From assembly GCA_008802785.1 (NCBI GenBank), contig VUYT01000045.1, forward strand, positions 1 through 64,000: DNA of 64,000 nucleotides, read 5' to 3'. Below the pieces are notes generated by a model that was not told the origin of the DNA, made no database searches, and saw only the letters and a list, made by a program, of their open reading frames with translations. Positions 1 to 11,142 of this stretch are shown in pieces. This stretch comes from Symmetrospora coprosmae (taxonomy: Eukaryota; Basidiomycota; Cystobasidiomycetes; Symmetrosporaceae). The translations under genes and the position numbers were made by a program. The number at the start of each line of letters is the position of its first letter. Position 1 is the first letter of the stretch.

Positions 1-1528
1 CTGGATCCACCTGCGGAGGGGTTGGATTCAGCGGGCAGCTCGTATGCGAGATTCACGAGGCGGGGGGGGGGGGGGGGGGGGGGGGTGGGAATTCACCGGC
101 TGGCATCGCACTGCTGTCCGGAGCCACTCGACGTCCAGCTCGTCGCTCCCTTCTTGGTCATTCCGCTGCGAGCTTCCAGCGCGACCTGCCCTGAGCATCT
201 TCAGAGTACGGAGGAATCGACCGACCGGCGCATCGCAGCATTGAAGGTGGACGACGCTATAGGACGCGCAAGATCGATACAAAGCATTGCAACGTCTTTT
301 TAGGCATCGCATCGCCAGGCTGCCATAGTTCCCGCTGCACGCCTTCTTCGGTGAATCCGACGCGGAAAGGTATCGGCCGGGGCGGTCGGGTGACGCATTT
401 CGGTGAAGGCAAAGCAGCGACAGCGCTGCGCGCTGCGGACGCTACGAAGACGGTGTGGGATCGTCGTGAGTCGGTGAGCCATTCGCCATACCAGCGCGGG
501 CGTGTCGCTTCGTTGGTGGCAGAAGGCAGCCCGATGGAGGAACTGGAAGCTCCCCTCGCATGCAGCTGGAGGGACAGGCCGCAACAGTGTGATACCCTGA
601 GGGAGGATGTCACAGCACCAGCTGACGTGATGCTCCCCACCCTGTAAACGTCGTCTGGTCTCCACAGTCTTGTCGACTCTTCTCCACCTCCGTGGGCACG
701 CAGATCCCGAACCCCTCGAGACGCGTCCAGAGCTGCTGCAGGAACGTCGAGATTCGATATACGGCAGATCACTTTGCGACGTCAAGCTTCGAGTTCATCT
801 CTGTGGTGGTGGGAGAGTCACACACCTGCGCAGGTGTGGGAGCGAAGATCCCGCTTGTCTGCGCAGAAAAGCTTGTTTCAGGTGAGCCGAAAGTGTTGCC
901 GTGAGCTGGGTCTGGGCTCGCCCCGCTTTTCGGTGGGCTCTGCCTGCGCCTGCGCTGAGCTGAGCGTGAGCGTGAGCGTCAGCGGGCGCTGGCTCGGTGG
1001 GTCCTGCAAGGGCGAAAGGCCAGGCAGGGGCTGATGCGGTCCACTCCATACTGCTCGCTGTACGCGATGCATGCGCACAGAAGTCGTCGCACTTGCTTCT
1101 CCTTCGAAAGCGCCAACCCTCAGAGTTGCAGTGTGTCTGCACGAGAAGCTCCTCACTGGTAGTCGCCACCCACCCTCGCAGCTGGCACCTCAGCCTAAGA
1201 GTACCCACGTGAGTCGCTCAACCCCTCTGCCCCTTCTCGCGCTCCCAGCATCCCTCAATCCCATCGCGAGCACACAGCTTGCTCCGGCAATGGCAGTCGC
1301 ATTGGTCGATGCATGCGAGCTGTCCCATGGCAATGCTGTCGTCCGGTCCGCTCGCTGTGCCCTGCGATGCCATCATCCCCCTCCGCTGATACGACCAGGA
1401 GCGGTTGAAGAGAGCCCTAGCTAACGATGCTGGTCTTCCTTGATGGGCTTTCTGCTGCTCTCTTCATTGCCCGTTGAAAGGCCAGCTGGGCACGCAGCAC
1501 TTCCAGGGAGAGGACCGTCCCCAGGTGC
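1..1528. other. 5' flank, no gene supported
   Basis: I see no gene I can defend here. Several open frames overlap on both strands, but none has domain-like composition, consensus splice sites or a continuation. The 3' part is presumably promoter and leader of the RNA-binding protein gene that starts at 1529. The only striking element is a run of 24 G residues at 62-85. Confidence 0.6.
62..85 (+). repeat. G24 homopolymer
   Basis: Uninterrupted run of 24 G, flanked by C at 61 and T at 86. Such a tract can form G-quadruplexes, slips in replication, and is often mis-sized by sequencers, so its exact length is uncertain. Confidence 0.9.
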
Positions 1529-4500
1529 ATGGGTCCAGGAAGGCGTGAATCGCGGCAGTCCGCCGCTCGAACAGCCCCAGGCCTGCGCTCTGATGGCTCT
1601 AACAGCACTCAGTGTGCAAACGCCCGCGCTCCATTGCCCGGAACACCTCTGAGCGAATTCGCCGACCAGATCAGTCTGCCCGCTGCCAGCAATCCTCTCC
1701 AGCGGAGAGTCTCTTTACATCTATCGGAACACTCGAGCAGCTCGCGAACCTCATCTTATTCCTCTGCCGGCTCCGCGGCCGAGCTCGCGTTCTCGCCCTC
1801 CACTTCGTACTCGCCCGAGCTATCCTCCATTGCTGCTTCGCCAGCGTGCTACCCAGCCTCCAAGCTGGTTATTCAGAGTGACGACCGCTCAGGGGAAGAT
1901 ATGCGCCCGGGCGCCGGGAACAGCTTGGCGGATCAGTTAGGGTCGGCTGACGCAATATCGAAGGCGCGCAACGGAGACGCTTCGGGATCGCCGAGCTTGC
2001 CATGCCTGGCAACAGGGCCGCGTTTCCGAGGAGGAGATGGCGAAGGCAGCGCCTATGCTGCAGGCCCTTCGCAGATCGGGAGCGTGGCAGGGAATCGCGC
2101 CGCCAAAGTGTCAGCTCAGTCCGCTTCAATCGACGATACAACCTTACCCAGGAAGCCACCCCGTCAACCGCCGGGTACTAGTCAGCAAGATCGGAAGCGA
2201 GCATACGACTCTGCTCTCTGGCACGATGATCTCCTCGGACCTGTCGTACCGGGCAAACAGCAGCAGACGTCCGTCTCGGCCCCTGCCGTATCCCGACCTC
2301 TTCCAGCAATCATGTCTCCATCGTCTTTCGGCCAGACCTTCGAAGCGGGCGCGAGCCATGCACCTCAACCGGCATCGTATCAGCAGGTTGCGCTTGCGCG
2401 CAGCGACTCGGCAAATGTCGAACCCCACAACGACTCCGAGCTGACCCGGAATCCCGTGGCAACTGCTTCTGCATCAAGAGCTTCGTCAGGTCTTCACCTC
2501 GTTGGGCTGTCGGGCGAGCCAAGGAGCCTAGCGGTGACCTTCAGTCCGCTCAGCCCGCATGTTGAGCCCTTTGCTCCGTCCCGCCCACGTGCAATGACCA
2601 CCACTGTCAACACGTCCGCGCCCGAGACTGCGCTGGAGGGAGCGATCTCACACGTAAGCAGTCTTTGCCTCGCCTCGCAGCTTCGCAGCGCTGACTGATC
2701 GGCTTTGGCCGTGCGCGGTACCAGTCACTCATGCTTCGGACCGCTCGAAGAGAGCCTTCGCAATGGAGCGGTCCGCGGCAGCGCGTCGAGACCGACGAGC
2801 ACTCCCTTACATACTCGGCAGCATCCTTTGACACTGGGTACGCCTCACAAGCTGGAAGCCCGGCGAGTCATCTGCCTCATGGACTCGGAGGATACGCTAG
2901 GCCGGCCAACGGGTCCGATGCCGGACCTTTGGCCACTGAGGGCCCTGCTTTCCGTCTCAGTCACTATGCTCCGCATCACAGGACTTGGAGCGAATTGCGG
3001 GCCCCAGGTCTCGCCGGCCCCTTGCCTCAGGCTGAGCACTTTCGTATGCCTAGCGCTCCGGCAGCCTCCCTGTGGCACGAGCATAGTGCGCAATACGACG
3101 AGCCCCATCCCGACCGAACTCCCTCATCGTCGCAACACTCCTCACCAGAGCAGAGTCTCAACATCCAGAGCGATCAGACATCGGACTTTAGGCAAGAAGG
3201 ACTGCCCTTCGTCCATCCGCGCTTCCCATGGCACCATCGCAGTCAGACCCCCACTCCGCCGCCCTCACATCCTGGTGCCCTGTATGAGGGCTTTGCATCC
3301 CACAGCGGCGTGGACGGCCTCGCTATGGCTAGTCAAGGGCTCCCGTACAGTCTCCGTGCAACGCCATCCATCTCCGAGTCGTCTACCGATCGCGGAGCCG
3401 CGGCAGAGGAGATTGCGACCATGTCAGTGCACAAACTTATTGCTTCGATGGTCCCTATACCACTCTGACCGCTCGCCTATCTCCTTGTCGAATACAGCTT
3501 CGTAGTAGGCTTTCCAGAGGACATGAGCGAGCGAGAGTTCCAGAACATGTTTCTCTTCGCGCCAGGATTCGAGGCGGCCCTGCTCAAGATACCAGCGTCT
3601 ACGGCGGCCACTAGAGAGAGAGATGCCGCGGCCGTTGCAGCCGTGTCTGCGCTTGCAGCCACCCTTCCCGCGCCGCCGCTACCGACCTCGGGGACCACGA
3701 GCCTGACCAGACAGGGTACGAGACCGCCTCACTCTGTCGACACGAGCGCTGCCAGCTATCATACTGATCAGCGCGGCGTCAACGCAGACTCTCACGCACA
3801 CCAGCCAATCGAAGGAGTGGAGCGCGTGTCCTCCGCACTCACCGCGGCAGCCTTGACAGCTACCGCAACGACTGCGACGCTGGCCAATCAGACAAATAAG
3901 AAGCAGATCATCGGTTTCGCCCGCTTCAAGAGCCGCAGCGACGCGATCTTGGCGAGAGACACCCTGTCCGGCCGAAAGATCGATATCGAGAAAGGGTGCA
4001 TCTTGAAAGCAGAGATCGCCAAGAAGGACCTGCACATCAAGCGCAGTCCAAGCGATCCGATGGGCGTTCGGCCCGCGGAACCCTTCCCCTACCCGCACTC
4101 GAGCGCCTCGAGCAGTGCACACGGCAGCGCGACTGCCCTTGACCGCCTTGCACAGCAAGACCGGGACTGGCGAACCCAGATGGCGGAGGACGATCACATT
4201 GAGCGCAGTCACCAGTACTCGAGCCAACAAGAGCACGAGCGCTATGCGCGCATCATGGGCAGCCAGGGTCTGGCTCAGGCGGCTGGGCAGCCTGCCGGGC
4301 CCCCTGACGGTAGCTTCGGTCGTCAGCGGCTGGGATACACAGATATAGACGGACGTTGGCCAACTGGGCACCACGGCCTCAAGTCGGAGATGTCTTCGAC
4401 TGGCAGTGGGCATCTCGGCTCGGTGGACGGAAGCCATGAGTCGCCGATCTCCAACTACTCCTTGCTCTCCTCAACGGACAAGACGCCCATGGCCAACAAC

Positions 4501-5719
4501 TTCCCGAGCCGCACTCAGCCTCCCTCGCTTCGCATGGAGATCAGCACGATCAGCAGCAAGCAGCCTGCCCTGCATCGTCTCGCAGACTTGGAGGAGCGCG
4601 CATACTGCGATACCGACCCTCGACGGACTTCTGGAAGATCTGCACCAGGGGCTGGCTCCATTGAGCTTGTCTCGGCCCATCTTCCTCAATCGCGCAGCAA
4701 CGAGGCTACACACGAGGCTGCACCGTTCAGCTCGCCAAGACAGCCACTGGGGCCTTTGTCGATCTCGACAAGCATGGAATCCAGAGGCCATTTTCGGATC
4801 GGCTCTCTCGGAGCGCAAACCTACATGGACTCCGACTTTCAGCGGCTCAGCATGGCCTCCTCGCAGCAGGCTAGCGGGCCGGCAATGGGCAGGCCTGCCT
4901 TCAGGCGGGGACAGACCGACGTCGACGCCTTCTCACATCACGTGCGTCCGCCGCATGGCCATCTCTCGAGCACCGATCCATCAGCTCTCGCAGCAGCAGG
5001 CTTCACAGGCTCGCCCGCGTACGGGTCGGCTGGCTTCGCTTCGCCCACATCACCGACTTTTCCAGGCTTCGGCATGCCCCGCATTCAGCCCCACGTGCGC
5101 CCGGATGACAACAACGCGCCCATCTCGACCGTATACATTGGCGGACTGCCTTCCTCCTTGCCGAATCTCACGGGTGCCATGTCAGCCCATCACCTTGAGG
5201 AAGCGCTACGTGCTACATTCAGCCAGGTGCAGGGGTTCAAGCGGCTTTCGTACAGGCAGAAGAGCCAGGGGTGAGCGCCTTGTCCTCGAAAGTGCTCCAC
5301 GAAACAGTGACTGATGTGCGTTTCCTGACTCCCTCGCTCGCAGCCCCATGTGCTTTGTCGAGTTCGACGACATCCCTTCTGCTGCGCGCGCCATGACCGA
5401 GATGTACGGCCACACGCTCGGCGGCCTCGTCAAGGGCGGGATCCGCCTCGCTTACAGCAAGAACCCGCTCGGCGTGCGAGTGCCGGGCGGGTCATCGTCC
5501 GCTGGCGGGCCCATTTCGCCTGGCCTTGCCTCGCCGCCGTACTTTGCGAGCGATCTCTTCGCGCAGCACAGCCCGCTCGCGTCGCAATTTGTGCAGCTCC
5601 ACCACGCTGGCCCAACAAGTGGTGTCGGTCCTTCTGCTGCGACACCGACACCAGGCGGAAGGAGCGACATTGGATTGCTGCCCAGCCCGAGCTGGCACGG
5701 TCCAGAGCAAAAGAGGTGA
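1529..5719 (+). CDS. Whi3/Scw1-like RNA-binding protein, two RRMs
   Basis: Four exons (1529-2653, 2725-3422, 3498-5270, 5344-5719) give about 1323 residues. Residues 1-600 are a Ser/Pro/Ala-rich disordered region. RRM1 starts near residue 608 with [15 protein letters not shown], is interrupted by a roughly 100-residue low-complexity insert, and resumes at [13 protein letters not shown], ending near 790. RRM2 (about 1150-1245) runs from [10 protein letters not shown] through [11 protein letters not shown] to [15 protein letters not shown], the signature of the Whi3/Scw1 family. Both RRMs are recovered only when the introns at 3423-3497 and 5271-5343 are removed. Family members bind mRNAs in the cytoplasm and influence cell-cycle entry, cell-wall integrity and polarised growth. 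The start codon is the first one in the long frame; an upstream 5' exon cannot be excluded. Family identity is secure; target RNAs are unknown. Confidence 0.88.
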
Positions 5720-6405
5720 TTGTAGCCGTTTCGTCGATGGCGCCCATCTTCAATGCGGACAGCACACCAGCAAGACGACAGTATCGCAGCAGGCGCTGCC
5801 CGGACGCGCACATCAGTCCAGTCTCAGCACCCAATCATAGCAAGCAGTGCCACCTTGAGTCTCGCATGCTTTTTCACATATACAAGACACGCAGGAGCAC
5901 CTCATCAGTACGCCTCAGATGCCTCCTGCACTGAGCGTCAAGTCACGACGGTCGATTGCGATTAGAAATACGCGCTATCTGACTTGACTATCTCGGTAGC
6001 CCGTGTCCACCTCGCCAATGTATGGCTTGTTGCAGGCAATGCGTCTCCTCTCCCATATCGCATCAGTCTCCCCTATCGCTTGGCATTCCCTGTTCACGTA
6101 GTCAGCTGTGCGCAACGCAGTCATGCATGATCGCATTGGATTCACGTCTTGGCTCGACATCTTGGATCCACGTTCTGCATCTTGCCGAAGCCTTGACGCG
6201 CTTTGTACTCGGCTTACGTGCCACTGTCAGACGCGATCCATACAAGCTTCGTTTCTTCATCTACCAGGCAGCAACACAGGTCTTCGTTCGTTATGGTGTA
6301 CAACCCGCCTCAGCCGGACATGCTTGCAGTGCAGATAGGCACCTGCCGACGGGAAATGATCCGCGGAGGCAACCGGTGCCTGTGACGCGCGTCCCTGAGC
6401 CCTCA
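5720..6405. other. Convergent intergenic region
   Basis: Lies between the 3' ends of the Whi3-like gene (+) and the BAR-protein gene (-). I see nothing in it beyond presumed 3' untranslated sequence. Confidence 0.6.
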
Positions 6406-7839
6406 TCAAGCACGGCTCTTCCTGTAGTCAACCTCGGCGGCTACGCCGGCCTCCTCGATCTGATCCACGATACCGGCGAGAATCTCTGCCGACCTGGCGT
6501 GGTACTCCTGCTGGGCCTTGACGAGGCTTGCGAGCGACCTGAGCGAGTCGGGCTGTGCAGATATAAAAAGCAGAGGTCAGTCAGGATGATGCGGCGTTGC
6601 ACCTATGCTCGAGTAGCCGTGCACGAGTCAGAGTGTCTACGCACGTTGTCGAGCACGGCACGCATGAGGTTGATTGCCTCCTCGGTAGCCGTGACGAGCG
6701 TCTCTTCTGCCGCCTCGACCTCGAGCCTGGCCTGCTCCTGCCTCTGCCCCTGCTGGGCGGCGTTGGCGGCCTGGAGGGCCTTGTACTTTGCGCGTGCGGC
6801 GTCGAGGCTGAGCCGTGCGGATTTGACGTGCGCGCGGGCTTTCGTGGCCGCTGCAATCTGCGTGTTGAGGGTCGAGTTCCACGGCTTGTAGAAATTGTTG
6901 GTGATGGCGCTGTCCTGCGCGAGGCGCGCTTTCCCGACCTTGTCCTGCGCGACTGCGTACGACTGCAGGGCTTTCCCAAGCCGGATGTCGCCCTGCGAGA
7001 GCGAGGCGTCCGGGACGTGCGCGGCGGCGTTGCCTCCAGTCAAGTCGAGAGCGCCTGCGGGCGAGGTGGTGGACAGGATCAGGGTATGCATCAAGGTGTC
7101 AGGAGCGAGCTAAGTATGCTCTGGGAGTCGCCCGAACCCACCACCGGCAGCCGCGCGCGACAGGGCATGCGGCAGCGTCTTCTTCTGCTCGACCGGCTTG
7201 TCTGTCGGCTCAACCTTTGGCAGGTTGGTGCCCTTTGTGGCCTGGGCGGCCCAGAACGTCAAGCCGTGCGAGACGTTTGCGCCAAAGTCGCCGAGTGTCT
7301 CGTTGATGTTGGTCGGGTAGTCGTACGTCTCTGTCGAGTACACCTTTGTGATCTTGATTAGGTTGCTGTGTGCGTTTCGCAGGGCGTCGCAGCGCTGCTC
7401 GAGGCTCTTGTACTCTGGGTGGGGGGGTTAGCCAGCGTTGAGGCGGCAGAGAGAGAGAGAGAGAGAGCATGAACCAGAAGCAAGGGCAGAGGATGGACGA
7501 GGAATGCACAAGAGCAGGTAAGTCAGTGCGCGGAGCAATAGCTACGCGACCGAGATGCGATGCAGTGTACGCCATCAGGCGCACCCACCCTCTGGCAGCT
7601 CTGTAATGGCGTCCTCCTCAGTCTTGCCAATCGTCTCCTTTACGGACTGCTGGAGCTCGGAGAAACCCTTTGTGAAGCGGCTCGATGTGCCAGAGAGGTC
7701 AATCCCTTGGACGCTGTTGGCGAGGTTGCCAGACAGGCTCTGCAGGTTGGACGAGAAGTTCCTGGCGGGTCCCAGTGTTGGGGTGGTGCACTCCATCCAT
7801 CTGTGACGGCTGCTGTGCGAGCACTCACTTCCAGGACAT
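6406..7839 (-). CDS. Gvp36-like BAR-domain protein
   Basis: Five exons on the minus strand (7829-7839, 7589-7761, 7142-7414, 6645-7054, 6406-6552) give about 337 residues, close to yeast Gvp36 (326). The N-terminus MSWKNFSSNLQSLSG and the following stretch up to TKVYSTETYDYP match the family. The rest is a long Ala/Lys/Glu-rich helical region, as in a BAR coiled coil, ending AQQEYHARSAEIL..DYRKSRA. BAR proteins of this type bind curved Golgi and endosomal membranes and act in vesicle traffic and endocytosis. The first coding exon is only 11 nt. The second intron (174 bp) is longer than usual and carries an (AG)10 run. The donor at 7141 is one of three overlapping GT choices, so one or two residues there are uncertain. 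Confidence 0.82.
7448..7467 (+). repeat. (AG)10 microsatellite in BAR-gene intron
   Basis: Perfect AG dinucleotide run inside the 174-bp second intron of the BAR-protein gene; on the coding strand it is a CT run upstream of the acceptor and may serve as polypyrimidine tract. Confidence 0.9.
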
Positions 7840-8164
7840 GGTGCTGATTGACAATGTTCTCTCTCTCTGGAGGGGAATTGCTGATGTGCTTGTGCGTGTA
7901 CTGTACTCTTCTGTCGATGCTGTCAAGTCGAAGAGGTGTTGTCGAGGTGGCCCCTCCCTCCTCCCTCCGCCCGCTTTCAGGGGCATCCTTGTCGCACCCA
8001 CTCTGCGCGCCCACCTTGGCTGAACAGACAATACCACTCCCCCCTTCACTGGAGACATAGCAACAGCAGAGATCCGTATACTCGACACGGCTATAGCTGC
8101 TATCGTGCCGCGACCGCAACCGCAACGGGGAGTGCCGCCCACTGCCACGTCCCCCTGCGACGTC
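7840..8164. promoter_or_regulatory. Shared divergent promoter region
   Basis: 325 bp between the start codons of the BAR-protein gene (-) and the Imp2 gene (+), so both promoters must lie here. No TATA box or named operator is obvious. Confidence 0.5.
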
Positions 8165-9175
8165 ATGTCGACGACCACCTCGTCCCTGCGAACCTTTGCA
8201 CGCCGACTCGCATCAGGGAGGAGCGCAATGCGGACCTACATCAAGCAGAGACCCCACCTCGAGACATCCCTCCAGCTCCTCGCATGGACGCCCGTCGCCT
8301 TCTTTGTCACCCAGCACATTGCGAGCTTTGTCGCGATAGAGGGAAAGTGCGTGGACCTTGAGGGAGACTCGAAGCTCGCTCGGATGCCGCGTGTCAGACA
8401 GCCAGCTCACTCGCCATGCTCTCGTGCCTGATCTTGATGCCATCCACTCCCCGCCTCCTTCTCGCCAACCCTCGCTCTCCTCGCGCCTGCCTGCCCCGCG
8501 ACTCCAGATCCATGCAGGTCCGTCCAGGTTGCGCCACACGCCATCGACAGCGACGACACGCTCATTGCTGACACTCCTCTCTCCCTGGTCTTCAGCCCAC
8601 CTTCAACCCAGAAGAGTCGCTCCTCCACGACGACATTGTCCTCGTCAACCGTTTCGCAAAAGCAACCAACAGCTTCAAGCTGGGCGATGTCGTCATCTTC
8701 ATGTCCGTTTCAGTATACACTCTTGACCCATCAGTGACCCATCGAGTGCGAGCTGACTGACGCTCGTCCTTGCACACACACACAGTGCCCCAGGCATGAA
8801 CGCGCCCTACTTTGTCACCAAGCGCATCGTGGCTATGGAGGGCGACATCGTGCGCACCCTCCCACCATGGGAGGACAAGACGGTCCGGATACCAAAGGGG
8901 CACGTCTGGGTCGAAGGGGACGACCCGACGCGGTCGAGGGACTCAAACACCTTTGGCCCGCTGCCTCTGGGCCTGGTCAACGGACGCATAGACGCTATCC
9001 TGTCGGTCGAGCTGGGAGCGCTCTGCAGTCCCGCTGCTGAGCTCACACGCGCTGACGCTTTCCTCCCGTGCCCGATGCACCCAGATGGCCGCACTGGAGA
9101 GTACAATGGGTCGACGACGTCATTCCGCCCCACGCAGAGAAGCGAATGATCCATCACCGTAATAACAGGCATTGA
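8165..9175 (+). CDS. IMP2: Mitochondrial inner membrane protease subunit 2 (Imp2)
   Basis: Five exons (8165-8346, 8508-8517, 8596-8702, 8786-9001, 9085-9175) give about 201 residues. The protein is an S26-type signal peptidase of the inner mitochondrial membrane, facing the intermembrane space, which removes sorting signals from imported proteins. Visible motifs: a hydrophobic segment around 39-57; the active-site block EGKSMQPTFNP with Ser62; the general-base Lys112 in TKRIVAMEGD; the GHVWVEGDD box and the conserved RDSNTFGPLPLG. Human IMMP2L has EGASMQPSLNP at the first block, which fixes the splicing. The second exon is only 10 nt (ATCCATGCAG) and supplies the catalytic serine. The donor at 9002 was chosen because it yields ILWP, as in the human protein. 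The alternative ATG upstream at 8105-8164 is less likely. Confidence 0.9.
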
Positions 9176-9803
9176 AGGGCGCAGCGCTTTCGTCGATCGT
9201 CCATCGAGCTCCGACCGCTCGTCTCATCGGGCAATTACCGGGAAGGAGCAATGCCCATCGTCAATCAGCGGGCTAGTACGCTCGTGGATCAGCGATAGAC
9301 TCTATCGCTCGCAAGCACGATGCCGGCGCTTCACATAGCCGGTATCCGAGGGCCTAGCAGACGGACGTGTCTCAGGTCGATTGCCGCGCGTGCACTCGTC
9401 AACGAGCAGCGAATGCGCATCGAGCGCTCAGGAAGCAGGAGGTGCAGCCCGCTGAGCATGAGAAGGGCATGCACTCCCTTGCTTGCAGGAACACGATATA
9501 CACGGGCACGCCGCGCCAACACTTGGGACGCCGCGCATCTGGCACTGGCCAATCACCGAAATCCGGACCCAATCGTTGCGCGAGCACTCTTGGCAGAAGG
9601 GTCGCGCTTGCATCCTACACGCTCCATGAAGCCCGGCCAGGAGTCATGCCTTGCTCGTTAATCGAATATTGCTTGATCGTCACGGAGAAGGCAGTACAAC
9701 GGGAACGAGAGCGATAAGGCTACATGGCTCTGCGGAGTCTTGTGACAAGGGATTTATGCATGTATCTAGATGGTAGCCTTGCAGTCCAGGTTTGGTCAGC
9801 CAT
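9176..9803. other. Convergent intergenic region
   Basis: Between the Imp2 stop (+) and the stop of the small Gly-rich gene (-). Open frames exist on both strands but none looks like protein. I see nothing else. Confidence 0.55.
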
Positions 9804-10256
9804 TCAGAAGAGTCCTGGACGCGCCATGCGAGATATGATCGTCAGTCGAGGTTCCGGCATGTTTGCGAGTGACAACTAGGGCAGCTACACTCACTGCGCC
9901 TGCCACGGAAGCCTCCATATCCCCCTCCGAAGAATCTGCTGCTGCGATACGGCATCATACCCATGCCGCCCATGCCCATGCCCAATCCGGGGTGGAGGTA
10001 CGGCGCGCCCACGCCCAGCATTGGCGCGCCGAGCAGGGGTGCAGCAGCGGGATAGCCAGACATGATGCTTGCGTACGGGTTGAACGGCACGGCGCCCACC
10101 ATTGGCGGCTGGTACCCATAGCCACCTGGACCATACGCGAGGGGATCCAAGGCGACGGGTGACATGCTGTAGGCGTGCCCGAGTGCGACATGTCAGCCGT
10201 TGCGCTCTCCCTCACTCAAATTGATATCTGACGCACAAAGGAGAAGCGAACGACAT
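9804..10256 (-). CDS. Small Gly/Met/Pro/Tyr-rich protein, unknown function
   Basis: Unrecognised gene. Three exons on the minus strand (10216-10256, 9895-10166, 9804-9814) give about 107 residues. It starts MSFASPLCVRYQFDMSPV, continues with repeats of Gly-Tyr, Pro and Gly-Met (LGMGMGGMGMM), and ends in an arginine-rich tail GGFRGRRRLF. Both donors are consensus (GTGAGG, GTGAGT), and CTGAC branch sites lie before both acceptors. The joined frame is a multiple of three and free of stops. No signal peptide or membrane segment is seen. The composition suggests an intrinsically disordered, possibly RNA-binding or self-associating protein, but that is only inference. The last exon (11 nt) is the least certain; without it the frame ends NLD. 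Confidence 0.5.
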
Positions 10257-11142
10257 GGCCTGGGCTGGGCTGGGTCGGTATAGGTTTCTGGGCTGCTGTT
10301 TGACGTTGTTGGGCGGAAGTGTTTGCGATTGACAGCTTGAATGCAGACGGACTGAAGGCAAGCTATAGAGCTAGAGAAAGAGTCATGCGCAGGTCACTCT
10401 ACGTGCGCGCATGCGCAGATGGTCAGTGTGCCGCCTGGTAGGATGGTCAGACGGGCATTTGCAGGCGTCAAGCAATCCGGGAGGGGAGCGGCCGTTTCGA
10501 CGAAAGGGACAGCCAGCCTTTGTCGGACATTTCGACCGCGACGATGATGGAACGGGGCTAGAGCGAGACGAGACTGCTTGCGAAGTGCCGTGCCGGTTGG
10601 ACCGGGCCGCTTGTGCTGCCGGAGCCGTGAATCTGTCTTCGAGGGAGATGTGTCCAGCGACGTCCAAGCTTTGGGCATCCAGCTGGCTGTACTGCGGAAG
10701 GAAGAAGGAACGATGCGACGTAGCGAGAGACCGGTTAAGACCATCATCAGAGCCATCGGCGCCCCATCCGCCAGCGTGTGTGAACCAGCTCGTTCAGGTC
10801 GTGTCCGGAATCGCTTCACGTGCTGGAGGCCAAACGAGCAAGCTCTGCCTGCTGATCTGAGTTGTACGATCGACGTCCTTCTCTGTAGCTGCTCTACACA
10901 CTGCACACTGCACACTGCACACTGCACACTGCACATCTCCGCGCCTGCTTCCTTCCGACCGGAGCGTCCGCTTGCGTATCATCGCTAGAACGCAGAGAGA
11001 GGGCTCTTTCGGCTGGGACGCGCGCCGGGCTTTTGCTCCTTCCTTTCTCCCAGCACCACCACCTTCCCGTCTGCAGCAGCACAAAGCATCGCAATGACCG
11101 GCTGGCCATGACACTTCTCGCTCTCATCTGCGCAGACCGACC
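10257..11142. promoter_or_regulatory. Divergent promoter region with heptamer repeat
   Basis: 886 bp between the start codons of the small Gly-rich gene (-) and the WAPL gene (+). It contains a heptamer tandem repeat at 10897-10935. No other gene or site is supported. Confidence 0.5.
10897..10935 (+). repeat. Tandem heptamer repeat (CACACTG)5
   Basis: Five perfect copies of CACACTG followed by a partial sixth (CACA). It lies about 210 bp before the WAPL start codon, within that gene's presumed promoter or leader. Confidence 0.92.

Noticed and set aside
257-772. Open minus-strand frame of 171 residues near the left end
   Set aside because: Composition is biased, no family motif or splice continuation, and it overlaps other equally long frames on both strands.
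6022-6891. Long plus-strand frame opposite the BAR-protein gene
   Set aside because: It runs antisense through real exons of the BAR protein and has no domain.
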